This document shows positions 1 through 5,543 of a stretch of DNA of 9,879 nucleotides, in pieces (within the stretch, counting starts at the first letter, position 1; each line of letters opens with the position of its first letter). The position numbers and the translations under genes were made by a program. Below the pieces are notes generated by a model. The model was given only the letters and a program-made list of their open reading frames with translations, did not search any database and was not told the origin of the DNA. This stretch comes from Methylococcaceae bacterium (GTDB taxonomy: Bacteria; Pseudomonadota; Gammaproteobacteria; Methylococcales; Methylomonadaceae): assembly GCA_030699345.1 (NCBI GenBank), contig JAUYMX010000254.1:1-9879 (forward strand), written 5' to 3'.

Positions 1-513
1 AAAACCGGGGCAACCATCTCTTTCAATGTTTCGCTGACCAAAAAAGATTCATCGGTTTGCAACGCGACCACCTTTACCTTAACTAACAGTGACGGCGGCA
101 TTATTGGGTCGTATGCATTAAATCCCGCAGGTACTGCAACGGCTACCTGGACATTAACCGCACCAACAACAGATGGCACTTACAGCAAATCAGTGACTGC
201 AACAGCCAGTGGTCATAACAATGCCAGCGCATCAGCTAGTGTGATTGTTGATGGTACCGCACCTACGGCCCCCGGCAACTTGTCAGCCCTAGTCGTTAAA
301 AAAACCCAAATCGCTCTATCTTGGAGTGCATCAACAGATGCGGGTTCAGGTGTTGATCATTACGATGTTAGCCGTAACGGTACTAAAATCAGCAGCACTA
401 CTAGCCTTAAATATAACGACAAGCCTAGCAGTAAAGGTGCTTATACCTATACTGTGCAAGCGTTTGATAAAGCAGGGAATTCATTGGGAGCTAGCAAATC
501 GATTAATTTCTAA
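1..513 (+). CDS. C-terminal part of a surface/secreted protein with Ig-like and fibronectin III domains (5' end outside window)
   Basis: Frame 1 is open from the first base to the TAA at 511-513, giving 170 visible residues, so the gene begins upstream; the GTG at 193 is internal. Residues 1 to about 83 are rich in Ser, Thr, Ala and Gly with alternating beta-type patterns (TISFNVSL, SVTATASGHN, ASVIVDG), as in bacterial Ig-like repeats. Residues about 87-170 look like a fibronectin type III domain: it starts APTAPGNL, contains LSWSASTD and VDHYDVSRNG, and ends in a YTYTVQAFDKAGN strand. Such domain strings are usual in large exported adhesins or in carbohydrate- or protein-binding enzymes; the catalytic or anchoring part is not visible, so the function is unknown. 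No C-terminal sorting signal is seen. The gene ends before a bidirectional terminator shared with the convergent PEP-CTERM gene. The domain call is from motif recognition only. Confidence 0.8.
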   Translation, partial: KTGATISFNVSLTKKDSSVCNATTFTLTNSDGGIIGSYALNPAGTATATWTLTAPTTDGTYSKSVTATASGHNNASASASVIVDGTAPTAPGNLSALVVKKTQIALSWSASTDAGSGVDHYDVSRNGTKISSTTSLKYNDKPSSKGAYTYTVQAFDKAGNSLGASKSINF

Positions 514-564
514 TAGGTAGGAGCTGGCTTTTTGTTCGCTCCTTCTGGCGATTTAAGTAGCACA

Positions 565-591
565 AAAAAGGGCGCATAAAGCGCCCTTTTT
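565..591. terminator. Bidirectional rho-independent terminator
   Basis: The stem AAAAAGGGCGC (565-575) pairs with GCGCCCTTTTT (581-591) around a five-base loop. It has A-runs on the left and T-runs on the right, so it can work in both directions. It lies 51 bp after the stop of the plus-strand gene and 20 bp after the stop of the convergent PEP-CTERM gene, the expected place for a shared terminator. Confidence 0.9.
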
Positions 592-611
592 ATTACGCAA
601 ACAGCCTGAAA

Positions 612-1433
612 TTAAGCAGCTAATTTAGTTTGTTTACGTTTAAAGCCCGCCAAGCCCAGTAAACCTGAGCCTAACATCCAAAGCGCTGTAGGCTCTGGAA
701 CATTTTCATCGGGTGGAGGAGGTGGTGGTGGATTGTCATCCCGAGTACTTTCCGCATCATGAGAAAATGGCGCAAAGTCATTTACATTTACATCAGTAGG
801 AGTTTTATTATCAAATTTAGTTGAATATAAATCCCAATGTAAATCATATCCGCCTGTTAATTGAGATAAATCAAAGCTTACTTTTTGATAAAACGTGCCA
901 GTACCTGCATCTGTTACTACAGGCCCCCCAGGCCTAGTAGCTGTGTTGTAACCTACTATCTGTTGACTATCCGTGAAAGGATTAAGTGAGATTTGTTTGA
1001 AATATGTAGGGAAAATTCCGTGTTTACTTAAATCCCCATTATCAAAAACATTAGATGTACTTTGGAAAAACTCATCCAATGGCGGAGTTCCAAATACTAA
1101 ACCTGATGTTACATTAACTGTAGTTGTTGTTGATCCAATAGTGTAAGAAAAACTACCCAGATTCTGACCTAGCTGAGGTACCGAACCGTTAGGCCCGGTA
1201 AGAGCAGCGGAAAGATAGTATCCGGTGTTTTTTATTTCAGTGGCACTAAGGTTCCCTTGTGGGGTAGCAAAAGCGTAAACATCAAAAATTTGGCCACCTT
1301 TAATAATCGTTTCAGTAACTGAATCATAGGTGCCGCCAGCAATATCTAACTGTAACGCCGGTAGTGCAAACGCCGAACCACTGGTCATAAGCAAACCAGC
1401 TATTAGCGTTTTTTCAAAATATGTTGTTTTCAT
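612..1433 (-). CDS. PEP-CTERM sorting domain protein (exosortase substrate)
   Basis: Encodes 273 residues. The N-terminus is a Sec signal peptide (basic MKTTYFEK, hydrophobic LIAGLLMTSGSAFA, cleavage near residue 23). The C-terminus is a textbook PEP-CTERM tail: VPEP at 245-248, a hydrophobic segment (ALWMLGSGLLGLAG) and a final basic patch (FKRKQTK). Seven consecutive prolines at 235-241 make a linker just before the tail. Exosortase (EpsH/XrtA type) recognises such tails, and the proteins are normally linked to exopolysaccharide or the cell surface; no exosortase is in the window. The mature N-terminus (LPALQLDIAGGTYD) resembles the 'choice-of-anchor N' family, though I cannot confirm this without a search. 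The start is backed by GGAGA (1439-1443) five bases upstream. Its promoter region carries a sigma-54 site and two repeated boxes. The mature function is unknown. Confidence 0.92.
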   Translation of the reverse strand: MKTTYFEKTLIAGLLMTSGSAFALPALQLDIAGGTYDSVTETIIKGGQIFDVYAFATPQGNLSATEIKNTGYYLSAALTGPNGSVPQLGQNLGSFSYTIGSTTTTVNVTSGLVFGTPPLDEFFQSTSNVFDNGDLSKHGIFPTYFKQISLNPFTDSQQIVGYNTATRPGGPVVTDAGTGTFYQKVSFDLSQLTGGYDLHWDLYSTKFDNKTPTDVNVNDFAPFSHDAESTRDDNPPPPPPPDENVPEPTALWMLGSGLLGLAGFKRKQTKLAA

Positions 1434-1438
1434 TATGT

Positions 1439-1443
1439 TCTCC
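1439..1443 (-). promoter_or_regulatory. Ribosome binding site of the PEP-CTERM gene
   Basis: On the minus strand, GGAGA sits five bases before the ATG at 1433. This fixes the start and argues against the overlapping open frame that extends to 1734. Confidence 0.75.
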
Positions 1444-1604
1444 GTAAGTATTTAAAATGAAAATACTAACCATCCTCAAATTAATTAAATGAGCACTAGC
1501 AAATAAGTCCACTCTTATCATTTTGGTTAAAAATATAAGGTAAACATATACGTATGAATACCTATAGCAACCTCGAAAATTCCATTTCGATTTATTTTTA
1601 GTCT

Positions 1605-1625
1605 GTAGCCGATAATTTGGGCTAC
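1605..1625 (-). promoter_or_regulatory. Hairpin at the start of the PEP-CTERM leader
   Basis: GTAGCC (1605-1610) and GGCTAC (1620-1625) form a perfect six-bp stem with a nine-base loop. If the sigma-54 promoter at 1638-1653 is used, transcription starts near 1627, so this hairpin would be at the extreme 5' end of a leader of about 190 nt. It could stabilise the mRNA. I do not recognise it as a known riboswitch. Confidence 0.35.
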
Positions 1626-1637
1626 TGTAAAAACACA

Positions 1638-1653
1638 AGCAAAGGTAATGCCA
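1638..1653 (-). promoter_or_regulatory. Sigma-54 (RpoN) promoter of the PEP-CTERM gene
   Basis: The minus strand reads TGGCATTACCTTTGCT, a close match to the -24/-12 consensus TGGCAC-N5-TTGCW with the invariant GG and GC exactly ten bases apart. It points towards the PEP-CTERM gene; the predicted start is near 1627, leaving a leader of about 190 nt. PEP-CTERM genes in several exosortase-bearing bacteria are known to be RpoN-dependent, with the PrsK/PrsR two-component system as activator, which supports the call. It is unproven here. Confidence 0.75.
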
Positions 1654-1716
1654 TAAAAATAAATTGTTTTTATTCAATGGCTTATTTGTTTTTTGAGGAG
1701 GGTGTATGGTAAGGGT

Positions 1717-1733
1717 TGTAAAGAAATCCGACA
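1717..1733. promoter_or_regulatory. Putative activator box 1 (PrsR-type upstream site)
   Basis: TGTAAAGAAATCCGACA lies about 100 bp upstream of the predicted sigma-54 transcription start, a normal distance for an enhancer-binding protein site. It has dyad-like TGT...ACA ends and recurs almost exactly at 1903-1919, with matching flanks (ACTTTTTA and similar). The assignment to PrsR is an inference from context. Confidence 0.55.
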
Positions 1734-1902
1734 CTTTTTACCTTTGTGTCTAGGAATTTCTCCTTTTTTCTTTACAAGCAATGAGAAAAAGAAAACGGAA
1801 GACAGATTGAGTTAGCCGCTGAGTTAAATTTGTAAGACTTATCCTAAATAGCCTTAAAGCTTTCACACGTTAGAAATTGAAGAAATCAACTGCTTTCCAA
1901 GG

Positions 1903-1919
1903 TGTAAAGAAACCTGACA
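1903..1919. promoter_or_regulatory. Putative activator box 2 (PrsR-type upstream site)
   Basis: TGTAAAGAAACCTGACA differs from box 1 at only two of 17 positions and is followed by the same CTTTTTA. It lies 186 bp further from the PEP-CTERM gene, in the same orientation. It may be a second enhancer site for the same promoter, or belong to another lost promoter, since nothing intact follows on its other side. Confidence 0.5.
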
Positions 1920-1985
1920 CTTTTTAAGTTTGCCGTTTATTTGGCTGTTACACGCCTATTGATGTGGAATCGAGACGTTCTGGCT

Positions 1986-2125
1986 CTACTCATACAAATT
2001 CCAATGCTGTTTCCTGGTCAGCTCCGAACACTCCCGTAGCTCTTGCTCCAATGCCCGGTCGGTGCTCAAAAACCGCAGTTGCTTGATGGTCTTTTGTAAA
2101 GCATTTAAATCATCCATCACCGTGG
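1986..2125 (-). pseudogene. 3' fragment of a second ammonia-lyase gene
   Basis: The minus strand encodes a C-terminus that matches the end of the intact ammonia-lyase at 3910-5442: ALQKTIKQLR, then STDRALEQELRECSELTRKQ, then HWNLYE and stop. The intact gene has ALQNTVKQLR, NTDRALEQELRLCLELTRKQ and YWNLYD. Nucleotides agree at roughly four positions in five, and the fragment lacks four codons (EHSS in the intact copy). It is therefore a diverged paralog or a foreign copy rather than a recent duplication. Homology stops at about 2120, where a nirJ fragment begins in another frame. Only about 45 of some 510 residues remain, without the MIO-forming core, so it cannot be an enzyme. Confidence 0.85.
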
Positions 2126-2299
2126 CGTGGTCAACTCGCCGGTAAAATCTTTGTCTTCCGATGTGGTGTAACAAGGCTTGCAGGTAATATTGCAGCGGCG
2201 AATCAAATTCCAGGTCACCACTGGCGCAGCGGGTTTGCGTTCCGGTTTAATCGGGGTGGGAGGGATAAGCTCGCGCATATATTGGCTGAGTCGAAACAT
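2122..2299 (-). pseudogene. nirJ: 5' fragment of nirJ (heme d1 biosynthesis radical SAM protein)
   Basis: The minus-strand start at 2299 gives MFRLSQYMREL, then KPAAPVVTWNLIRRCNITCK and PCYTTSEDKDFTGEL, which I recognise as the N-terminus of NirJ. The radical-SAM CX3CX2C cluster motif (CNITCKPC) is intact. NirJ acts on side chains of the heme d1 precursor for cytochrome cd1 nitrite reductase and is normally about 390 residues long. Here similarity ends after about 58 residues, around 2126, at the join with the lyase fragment, whose frame differs. No other nir gene is nearby. It is a truncated remnant, probably left by a deletion or recombination that fused two unrelated gene ends. Confidence 0.85.
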
Positions 2300-2345
2300 G
2301 AGATTAAATGATTAGGGGTAGGTAAAAAGCCGATATTGGTCGACA

Positions 2346-2368
2346 GGCATTTGTTTATCTAAAATGCC
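2346..2368. repeat. Small inverted repeat
   Basis: GGCATTT (2346-2352) pairs with AAATGCC (2362-2368) around a nine-base loop, with a competing stem AGGCAT/ATGCCT just outside. It lies between the thioesterase and nirJ remnants. There is no clear T-run, so a terminator role is uncertain. Confidence 0.35.
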
Positions 2369-2379
2369 ATGCCTGACAA

Positions 2380-2614
2380 TTAGGGGAGGCGGGAGCTATA
2401 AATTAGGCGATTTATTTTCAAGTGATTTTCACATCCAACGTTTTCTGCCCTGACGGTAATGATTTGTCTAAACATTACCGGTTTAGCGTAGCGAACTTTA
2501 AGATCAATCGCTGGTCACGCAACAGGAGTATTGCAGTTGTAATCGATGGTTTCCAACATGTCGACATCGGAAGGGGATTTGAAGGTCGATTTAGGCGTGG
2601 TGGGTTTTAGTCAT
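2380..2614 (-). pseudogene. Decayed 4HBT (hotdog) thioesterase, APE-cluster type (apeK counterpart)
   Basis: Read on the minus strand, one frame (2559 to stop at 2380-2382) gives MLETIDYNCNTPVA, an in-frame TGA at 2515-2517, then PAIDLKVRYAKPVMFRQ, IITVRAENVGCENHLKI and NRLIYSS. This matches the central and C-terminal part of acyl-CoA thioesterases of the hotdog family, which carry a GYxWPV(I/V)DL.(V/L).Y.KP core; the TGA takes the place of the Trp codon. Further upstream the same frame has FKSPSDVDM, as near the family's N-terminus, and MTKTHHA in a shifted frame starts at 2614. Family length is about 140 residues, but only about 75 codons remain, so internal stretches are deleted. In APE clusters a thioesterase commonly follows the acyltransferase/lyase genes, which makes this a relic of the operon's next gene. 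The family call is from motif recognition; the loss of function is clear from the stop. Confidence 0.7.
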
Positions 2615-2628
2615 TGTTTATATTACTT

Positions 2629-2671
2629 GGCGCAGCGCGCCTTTTCTACATTCCCACGCAGCGCTTGGGAA
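2629..2671. repeat. Composite REP palindrome, non-autonomous copy
   Basis: Two adjacent hairpins: GGCGC-AGC-GCGCC (2629-2641) and TTCCCACGC-AGC-GCTTGGGAA (2651-2671, one mismatch), followed by CGAGAG. The same pair, in the same order, lies upstream of the RAYT gene (3836-3900) and, inverted, downstream of it (3229-3277). This copy has no transposase gene of its own. Confidence 0.8.
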
Positions 2672-2722
2672 CGAGAGAAACGGAGGGTAAAACCGCCTGC
2701 CCTACCTGCTGGTTGCGCTCAC

Positions 2723-2742
2723 TCCCAAGCTGGAGCTTGGGA
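2723..2742. repeat. REP-like perfect palindrome
   Basis: TCCCAAGCT (2723-2731) and AGCTTGGGA (2734-2742) form a nine-bp stem with a two-base loop. It resembles the GGGAAC-type arm of the neighbouring REPs. It lies seven bp after the stop of the small exported-protein gene and could protect or end that transcript. Confidence 0.7.
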
Positions 2743-2749
2743 ACCCGCG

Positions 2750-3058
2750 TTAAAAATTAACTTTTTTAACCACTCCTTCCTCTATCACAACCTGAGCACT
2801 CCTATCGACTTTACCCGTGATTGGGTCTTTTGTGGCGCTGTGATAATTCCAATATTCAGTATCGCCTGACTGCTGCGTAGTATCAGGTTTTCCAACAGAT
2901 AAAATTACTTGTTCTGGTGGTTTAGACATAATCAATTGCTTGAAATCATCACGCAACATAGCGTTTTTCTCTTTATTTACAACGTCAAACTCATGGGCAA
3001 ACTGAGGGTAAAGATAAAATACTCCTACTACGGCGGCCACTATCAATATTTTTTTCAT
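2750..3058 (-). CDS. Small exported or membrane-anchored protein, faintly BamE/SmpA-like
   Basis: Encodes 102 residues. Residues 1-20 (MKKILIVAAVVGVFYLYPQF) form a signal peptide or N-terminal membrane anchor. There is no lipobox cysteine, so it is not a lipoprotein. The rest is hydrophilic: a charged helix (about 25-45), then VILSVGKPDTTQQSGDTEYW and a beta-rich end. The pattern 'VGKPD...yWnY' is reminiscent of SmpA/OmlA (BamE-like) domains, where a short helix precedes a G-P turn and a small sheet, but the match is weak and I do not assign a function. The start is well supported: AGGAGG lies five bases before the ATG. It stands alone between REP elements and does not belong to the pigment operon. 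A possible sigma-70 promoter is at 3087-3114. Confidence 0.75.
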   Translation of the reverse strand: MKKILIVAAVVGVFYLYPQFAHEFDVVNKEKNAMLRDDFKQLIMSKPPEQVILSVGKPDTTQQSGDTEYWNYHSATKDPITGKVDRSAQVVIEEGVVKKVNF

Positions 3059-3086
3059 ATCAACCTCCTAAATTAATCGAACGCGC

Positions 3087-3114
3087 ACAATACCCCAAGC
3101 CGCGACGGATTCAA
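3087..3114 (-). promoter_or_regulatory. Possible sigma-70 promoter for the small exported protein
   Basis: On the minus strand, TTGAAT (3109-3114) and TATTGT (3087-3092) are 16 bp apart, about 30 bp before the start codon. Each hexamer matches consensus at four of six positions, so this is a weak call. Confidence 0.3.
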
Positions 3115-3121
3115 AATCCCT

Positions 3122-3179
3122 TAGGTTAGGCGCTAGACGTAACCTACGCCTGCTCGATCTCACAGGCTAATACGCCTGT
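3122..3179. repeat. Cluster of short inverted repeats
   Basis: TAGGTTA (3122-3128) pairs with TAACCTA (3140-3146), and ACAGGC (3162-3167) with GCCTGT (3174-3179). AGGCG/CGCCT offers an alternative pairing. These resemble eroded dispersed palindromes rather than a terminator, as no T-run follows on either strand. Confidence 0.4.
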
Positions 3180-3228
3180 TCCGCTAATGCGCAACTTGTA
3201 TCAGGGCGAGATTTATCAGCGTTCCTTA

Positions 3229-3277
3229 TCTCGTTCCCACGCGCTGCGTGGGAATGCAACTTAAGGCGCGCTGCGCC
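3229..3277. repeat. Composite REP palindrome downstream of the RAYT gene (inverted copy)
   Basis: TTCCCACGC-GCT-GCGTGGGAA (3234-3254) is a perfect nine-bp stem; GGCGC-GCT-GCGCC (3265-3277) is a second hairpin. Order and orientation are the reverse of the copies at 2629-2671 and 3836-3900, so the transposase gene is bracketed by inverted composites. The nearer hairpin ends six bp after the transposase stop. Confidence 0.85.
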
Positions 3278-3282
3278 GCGAT

Positions 3283-3816
3283 TCAAAGCCAATCCTTAAA
3301 AACCGGAATCAACCCCGTCTGCCCGGAGTAATCCCTAGCGCTGGAATATCTCCAATGCGTAGGATCATCTACATAACCCCGTTTTACCGGGTTTTGGTGG
3401 ATATACTCGAGTTTCTGCCGGAGTACCTGTTCGTTTTCAATAAGCTGCGGGTGTGAGCCTTCTTCCCAGCATTGATAATCCCGGTCGCGTTTGTGATCTT
3501 TGCGGAAAAACGCCAGTTGTTGCAGTAATCGCTCGGCGCCGCATTCTTTCAGATGGTCGATCAGTTGGCGGGCCGTGTAGGATTTAAAGCGCGGCAATTC
3601 CAAAGCCAGATTTTCTGCTTGTACAATAAAATGCAGGTGATTTTCAAGGATGACGTAGCCGTATATTTTCCAGTCAAGTTCTTCTTGCCTGTATCGTAGC
3701 GCATCCAGAATGATGCCAGCGGTTTGCGGTCTGGTGAATAGCGGTATCCAGTTCAACACGGTGCAGGTTAAAAAATGTGGGGCTTGTCCGTCGTCAATTC
3801 GGTAGCGGCTGCGGCC
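3283..3816 (-). CDS. REP-associated tyrosine transposase (RAYT, Y1/IS200-like)
   Basis: Encodes 177 residues from the ATG at 3816. The N-terminus MGRSRYRI is characteristic of RAYTs, and AGGA lies seven bases before this ATG; a longer frame to 3864 would start inside a REP hairpin and is unlikely. The HUH metal-binding motif is H61-L-H63 (ENHLHFIV), and the likely nucleophile is Y81 in KSYTARQL. The tail YIHQNPVKRGYV followed by HWRYSSARDY is typical of the family, so the protein appears complete and active-site intact. RAYTs are single-strand nucleases that recognise REP hairpins and are thought to spread them; they usually stay at one locus. Here matching composite REPs flank the gene in inverted orientation. 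It sits between the ammonia-lyase and the remnants of the rest of the locus, suggesting it took part in splitting the operon (inference). Confidence 0.93.
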   Translation of the reverse strand, partial: GRSRYRIDDGQAPHFLTCTVLNWIPLFTRPQTAGIILDALRYRQEELDWKIYGYVILENHLHFIVQAENLALELPRFKSYTARQLIDHLKECGAERLLQQLAFFRKDHKRDRDYQCWEEGSHPQLIENEQVLRQKLEYIHQNPVKRGYVDDPTHWRYSSARDYSGQTGLIPVFKDWL

Positions 3817-3835
3817 CATGTTTAGTCCTTTGTTT

Positions 3836-3900
3836 GGCGCAGCGCGCCCTGACTGCGTTCCCATTTATGCCCCAGAGGGTACGCGGCGCATGGGAACGAG
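3836..3900. repeat. Composite REP palindrome upstream of the RAYT gene
   Basis: GGCGC-AGC-GCGCC (3836-3848) is followed by GTTCCCAT (3857-3864) and ATGGGAAC (3890-3897), which pair across a 25-base insert, then GAGAAG. Apart from the extended loop, it has the arrangement of the 2629-2671 copy. It ends ten bp before the stop of the ammonia-lyase gene. Confidence 0.8.
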
Positions 3901-3909
3901 AAGTTAGGG

Positions 3910-5442
3910 TTAGTCATATAAATTCCAATACTGCTTTCTGGTCAGTTCCAAACATAGTCGCAGCTCTTGCTCCAACGCCCGGTCAGTGTTTAAAAACGAG
4001 CTATGTTCACGCAGCTGCTTAACAGTATTTTGCAACGCCGGACTTAACGCATCGATATTTCCCCGCAATTCAACCCCCTGTACCACTGCAAATAACAACG
4101 CTACCGCCACCTGTTCGGTCAACTCCAGAATACGAATGCAATCTCTAGCAGCGATGGTGCCCATGCTGACTTTGTCTTGGTTGTGGCATTCGGTGGAGCG
4201 GGAGAACACGCTGGCGGGCATGGTTAGTTTGAGGGCTTCTGCAGTCCAGGCGGAGACGGCGATTTGTAAGGCTTTGAAGCCATGGTTCAATAAGGCTTGT
4301 TCGCCGGTGGCGCCGGACAGATTGGCGGGCAGGCCGTGATTGAATTTGGGGTCCATCAACTGCGCCATTTGCCGGTCCATTAAATCGGCCAGATTGGCGA
4401 CGGCGGTTTTCAAGCTGTCCATCGCAAAGGCAATGTGACCACCGTAAAAATGGCCGCCATGTAAAACGTGTTCGCCTTCGGCATCGATGATGGGGTTGTC
4501 GTTGGCGCTGTTTAATTCATTTTCAATAAACTGCCGTAGCCAAGGCAGTGAATCTTCCAGCACACCAATCACATGCGGCGCACAGCGCAGGGAATAACGA
4601 TCTTGCAGTCTGGTGTCGTTGCGCGGGGCGCTGTCTTGCAACTGCAAATCGGCACGTAATCTTTCCGCGACGCGGTTTTGGCCGGGATGTGGTTTAACGG
4701 AAAACAGTTTTTCGTCGAAGTGGTAGGCGTTGCCGTTTAAAGCGACCGACGCCAGGCTGGTGATGCGTGTGGTCAGTTGCGATAAATACTCGGCGCGTTG
4801 ATAGGCCAGACAGGCGATGCCGGTCATGGCGGCCGTGCCGTTCATAATCGCCAGGCCTTCTTTGGGTTTTAAGGTCAGTGGCTTGATATTAAGCGCGGCA
4901 AACACGGTTTGCGTGGCTTGGCGCTCGCCTTGATAAAACACGTCCCGCTCGCCTGCCAAGACAGCTGCGACATAAGACAACGGCGTTAAATCGCCGCTGG
5001 CGCCAACTGAGCCTTCTTGCGGAATCATCGGCAGGATGTCTTGCTTTAAACATTCAGCCAGCTGCTGTAATAAGCGATAGCGAACGCCGGAAAAACCCCG
5101 CGCCAGGCTGGTTAAGCGCACCGCCAGAATGGCGCGTGTTTGCTCGGCATTAAAATGATCGCCCAGACCGCAGCCGTGGAAGGTGTAGAGCTGTTTGGGC
5201 AGTTGCTCGACCAGGTTGAGCGGGATGGAAACGGTGCAGGAATCGCCATAACCGGTGGTAACGCCGTAGACAAAGCCTTGTTCTTTTAACAAGGTGTCGA
5301 TAAAGCGCGCGCCTTTGTCGATACGCTCGATAAATTCCGGCTGTGGGCTTAATTCAACTTGCGCGTGTTGGTGGGCAATCCGGCAAATATCTTCAATGGT
5401 CAGCGGCTGGCCATCGAATACTACGGTTTTTTTATCACTCAT
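3910..5442 (-). CDS. Aromatic amino acid ammonia-lyase (HAL/TAL/PAL family, MIO enzyme)
   Basis: Encodes 510 residues from the ATG at 5442; a GTG two codons earlier (5448) is possible, and neither has a strong Shine-Dalgarno. (Residues below are counted from the GTG.) The Ala-Ser-Gly triad that cyclises to the MIO electrophile is at 150-152 (GSVGASGDLTPLSYV). The catalytic Tyr61 lies before GVTTGYG; MNGTAAMTG and NDNPIID are further family signatures. Length is normal for bacterial lyases (500-540). Such enzymes remove ammonia from His, Tyr or Phe; in aryl-polyene and xanthomonadin-type loci a lyase may supply a cinnamate or coumarate-type starter. The substrate-selecting pair is F90-H91 (TFHGCG), unlike the HL of tyrosine, FL of phenylalanine or SH of histidine lyases, so the substrate is open. 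It is separated from the acyltransferase by about 110 bp holding a repeat; no promoter is evident and read-through is likely. Confidence 0.92.
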   Translation of the reverse strand: MSDKKTVVFDGQPLTIEDICRIAHQHAQVELSPQPEFIERIDKGARFIDTLLKEQGFVYGVTTGYGDSCTVSIPLNLVEQLPKQLYTFHGCGLGDHFNAEQTRAILAVRLTSLARGFSGVRYRLLQQLAECLKQDILPMIPQEGSVGASGDLTPLSYVAAVLAGERDVFYQGERQATQTVFAALNIKPLTLKPKEGLAIMNGTAAMTGIACLAYQRAEYLSQLTTRITSLASVALNGNAYHFDEKLFSVKPHPGQNRVAERLRADLQLQDSAPRNDTRLQDRYSLRCAPHVIGVLEDSLPWLRQFIENELNSANDNPIIDAEGEHVLHGGHFYGGHIAFAMDSLKTAVANLADLMDRQMAQLMDPKFNHGLPANLSGATGEQALLNHGFKALQIAVSAWTAEALKLTMPASVFSRSTECHNQDKVSMGTIAARDCIRILELTEQVAVALLFAVVQGVELRGNIDALSPALQNTVKQLREHSSFLNTDRALEQELRLCLELTRKQYWNLYD

Positions 5443-5488
5443 TGGCACCCAGTTATTTTTTTGTCAGGCATTAGCGAGTCCTCCGTTC

Positions 5489-5543
5489 GCCCTGAGCTTG
5501 TCGAAGGGCATGGGGTTCATGGTTCGACACGCTCACCATGAAC
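5489..5543. repeat. Dispersed palindromic repeat of the TTCGACA / CCTGAGC type
   Basis: GCCCT (5489-5493) pairs with AGGGC (5505-5509) around GAGCTTGTCGA, then GTTCATGG (5515-5522) pairs with CCATGAAC (5536-5543) around a loop with TTCGACACGCTCA. The halves share the GTTC...TGAGC..GTCGAA layout in opposite sense, forming a two-hairpin unit. I recognise this as a widespread intergenic REP type in Proteobacteria, unrelated to the RAYT-linked REPs nearby. It fills the gap between acyltransferase and ammonia-lyase and may affect read-through or mRNA stability. Confidence 0.8.

Larger units (their letters stand above)
1434..1985. other. Long AT-rich intergenic region
   Basis: This 552-bp stretch is distinctly AT-rich compared with the APE operon. 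Apart from the ribosome binding site, leader hairpin, sigma-54 promoter and two 17-bp boxes listed separately, I see no gene in it. A 106-codon minus-strand frame (1414-1734) has no family-like sequence and runs through the promoter, so I do not call it. Confidence 0.6.

Noticed and set aside
1414..1734. Minus-strand open frame of 106 codons
   Set aside because: It overlaps the PEP-CTERM signal peptide, crosses the sigma-54 promoter, and its translation is low-complexity and unlike any family I know.
1920..1975. Second sigma-54 promoter pointing right (GGCTGTTACACGC)
   Set aside because: The GG and GC are nine bases apart instead of ten, and only pseudogene remnants on the other strand follow.
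2422..2610. Plus-strand open frame of 62 codons
   Set aside because: It is antisense to the thioesterase remnant, whose minus-strand translation shows family-like motifs; the plus frame shows none.
2546..2869. Plus-strand open frame of 107 codons
   Set aside because: It runs through REP hairpins and into the antisense of the small exported-protein gene; its Arg/Ala-rich middle is translated palindrome.
3122..3179. Possible terminator or riboswitch before the small exported-protein gene
   Set aside because: Short stems without a T-run and without any riboswitch consensus I recognise; kept only as a weak repeat.
2629..3277. CRISPR-like array because of recurring palindromes
   Set aside because: Units are not evenly spaced, are in mixed orientation and have no unique spacers of constant length; REP elements explain them.
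3817..3864. Longer start for the RAYT at 3864
   Set aside because: The extra 16 codons lie in the upstream REP, while the ATG at 3816 has a Shine-Dalgarno and gives the family's usual MGRSRYRI start.
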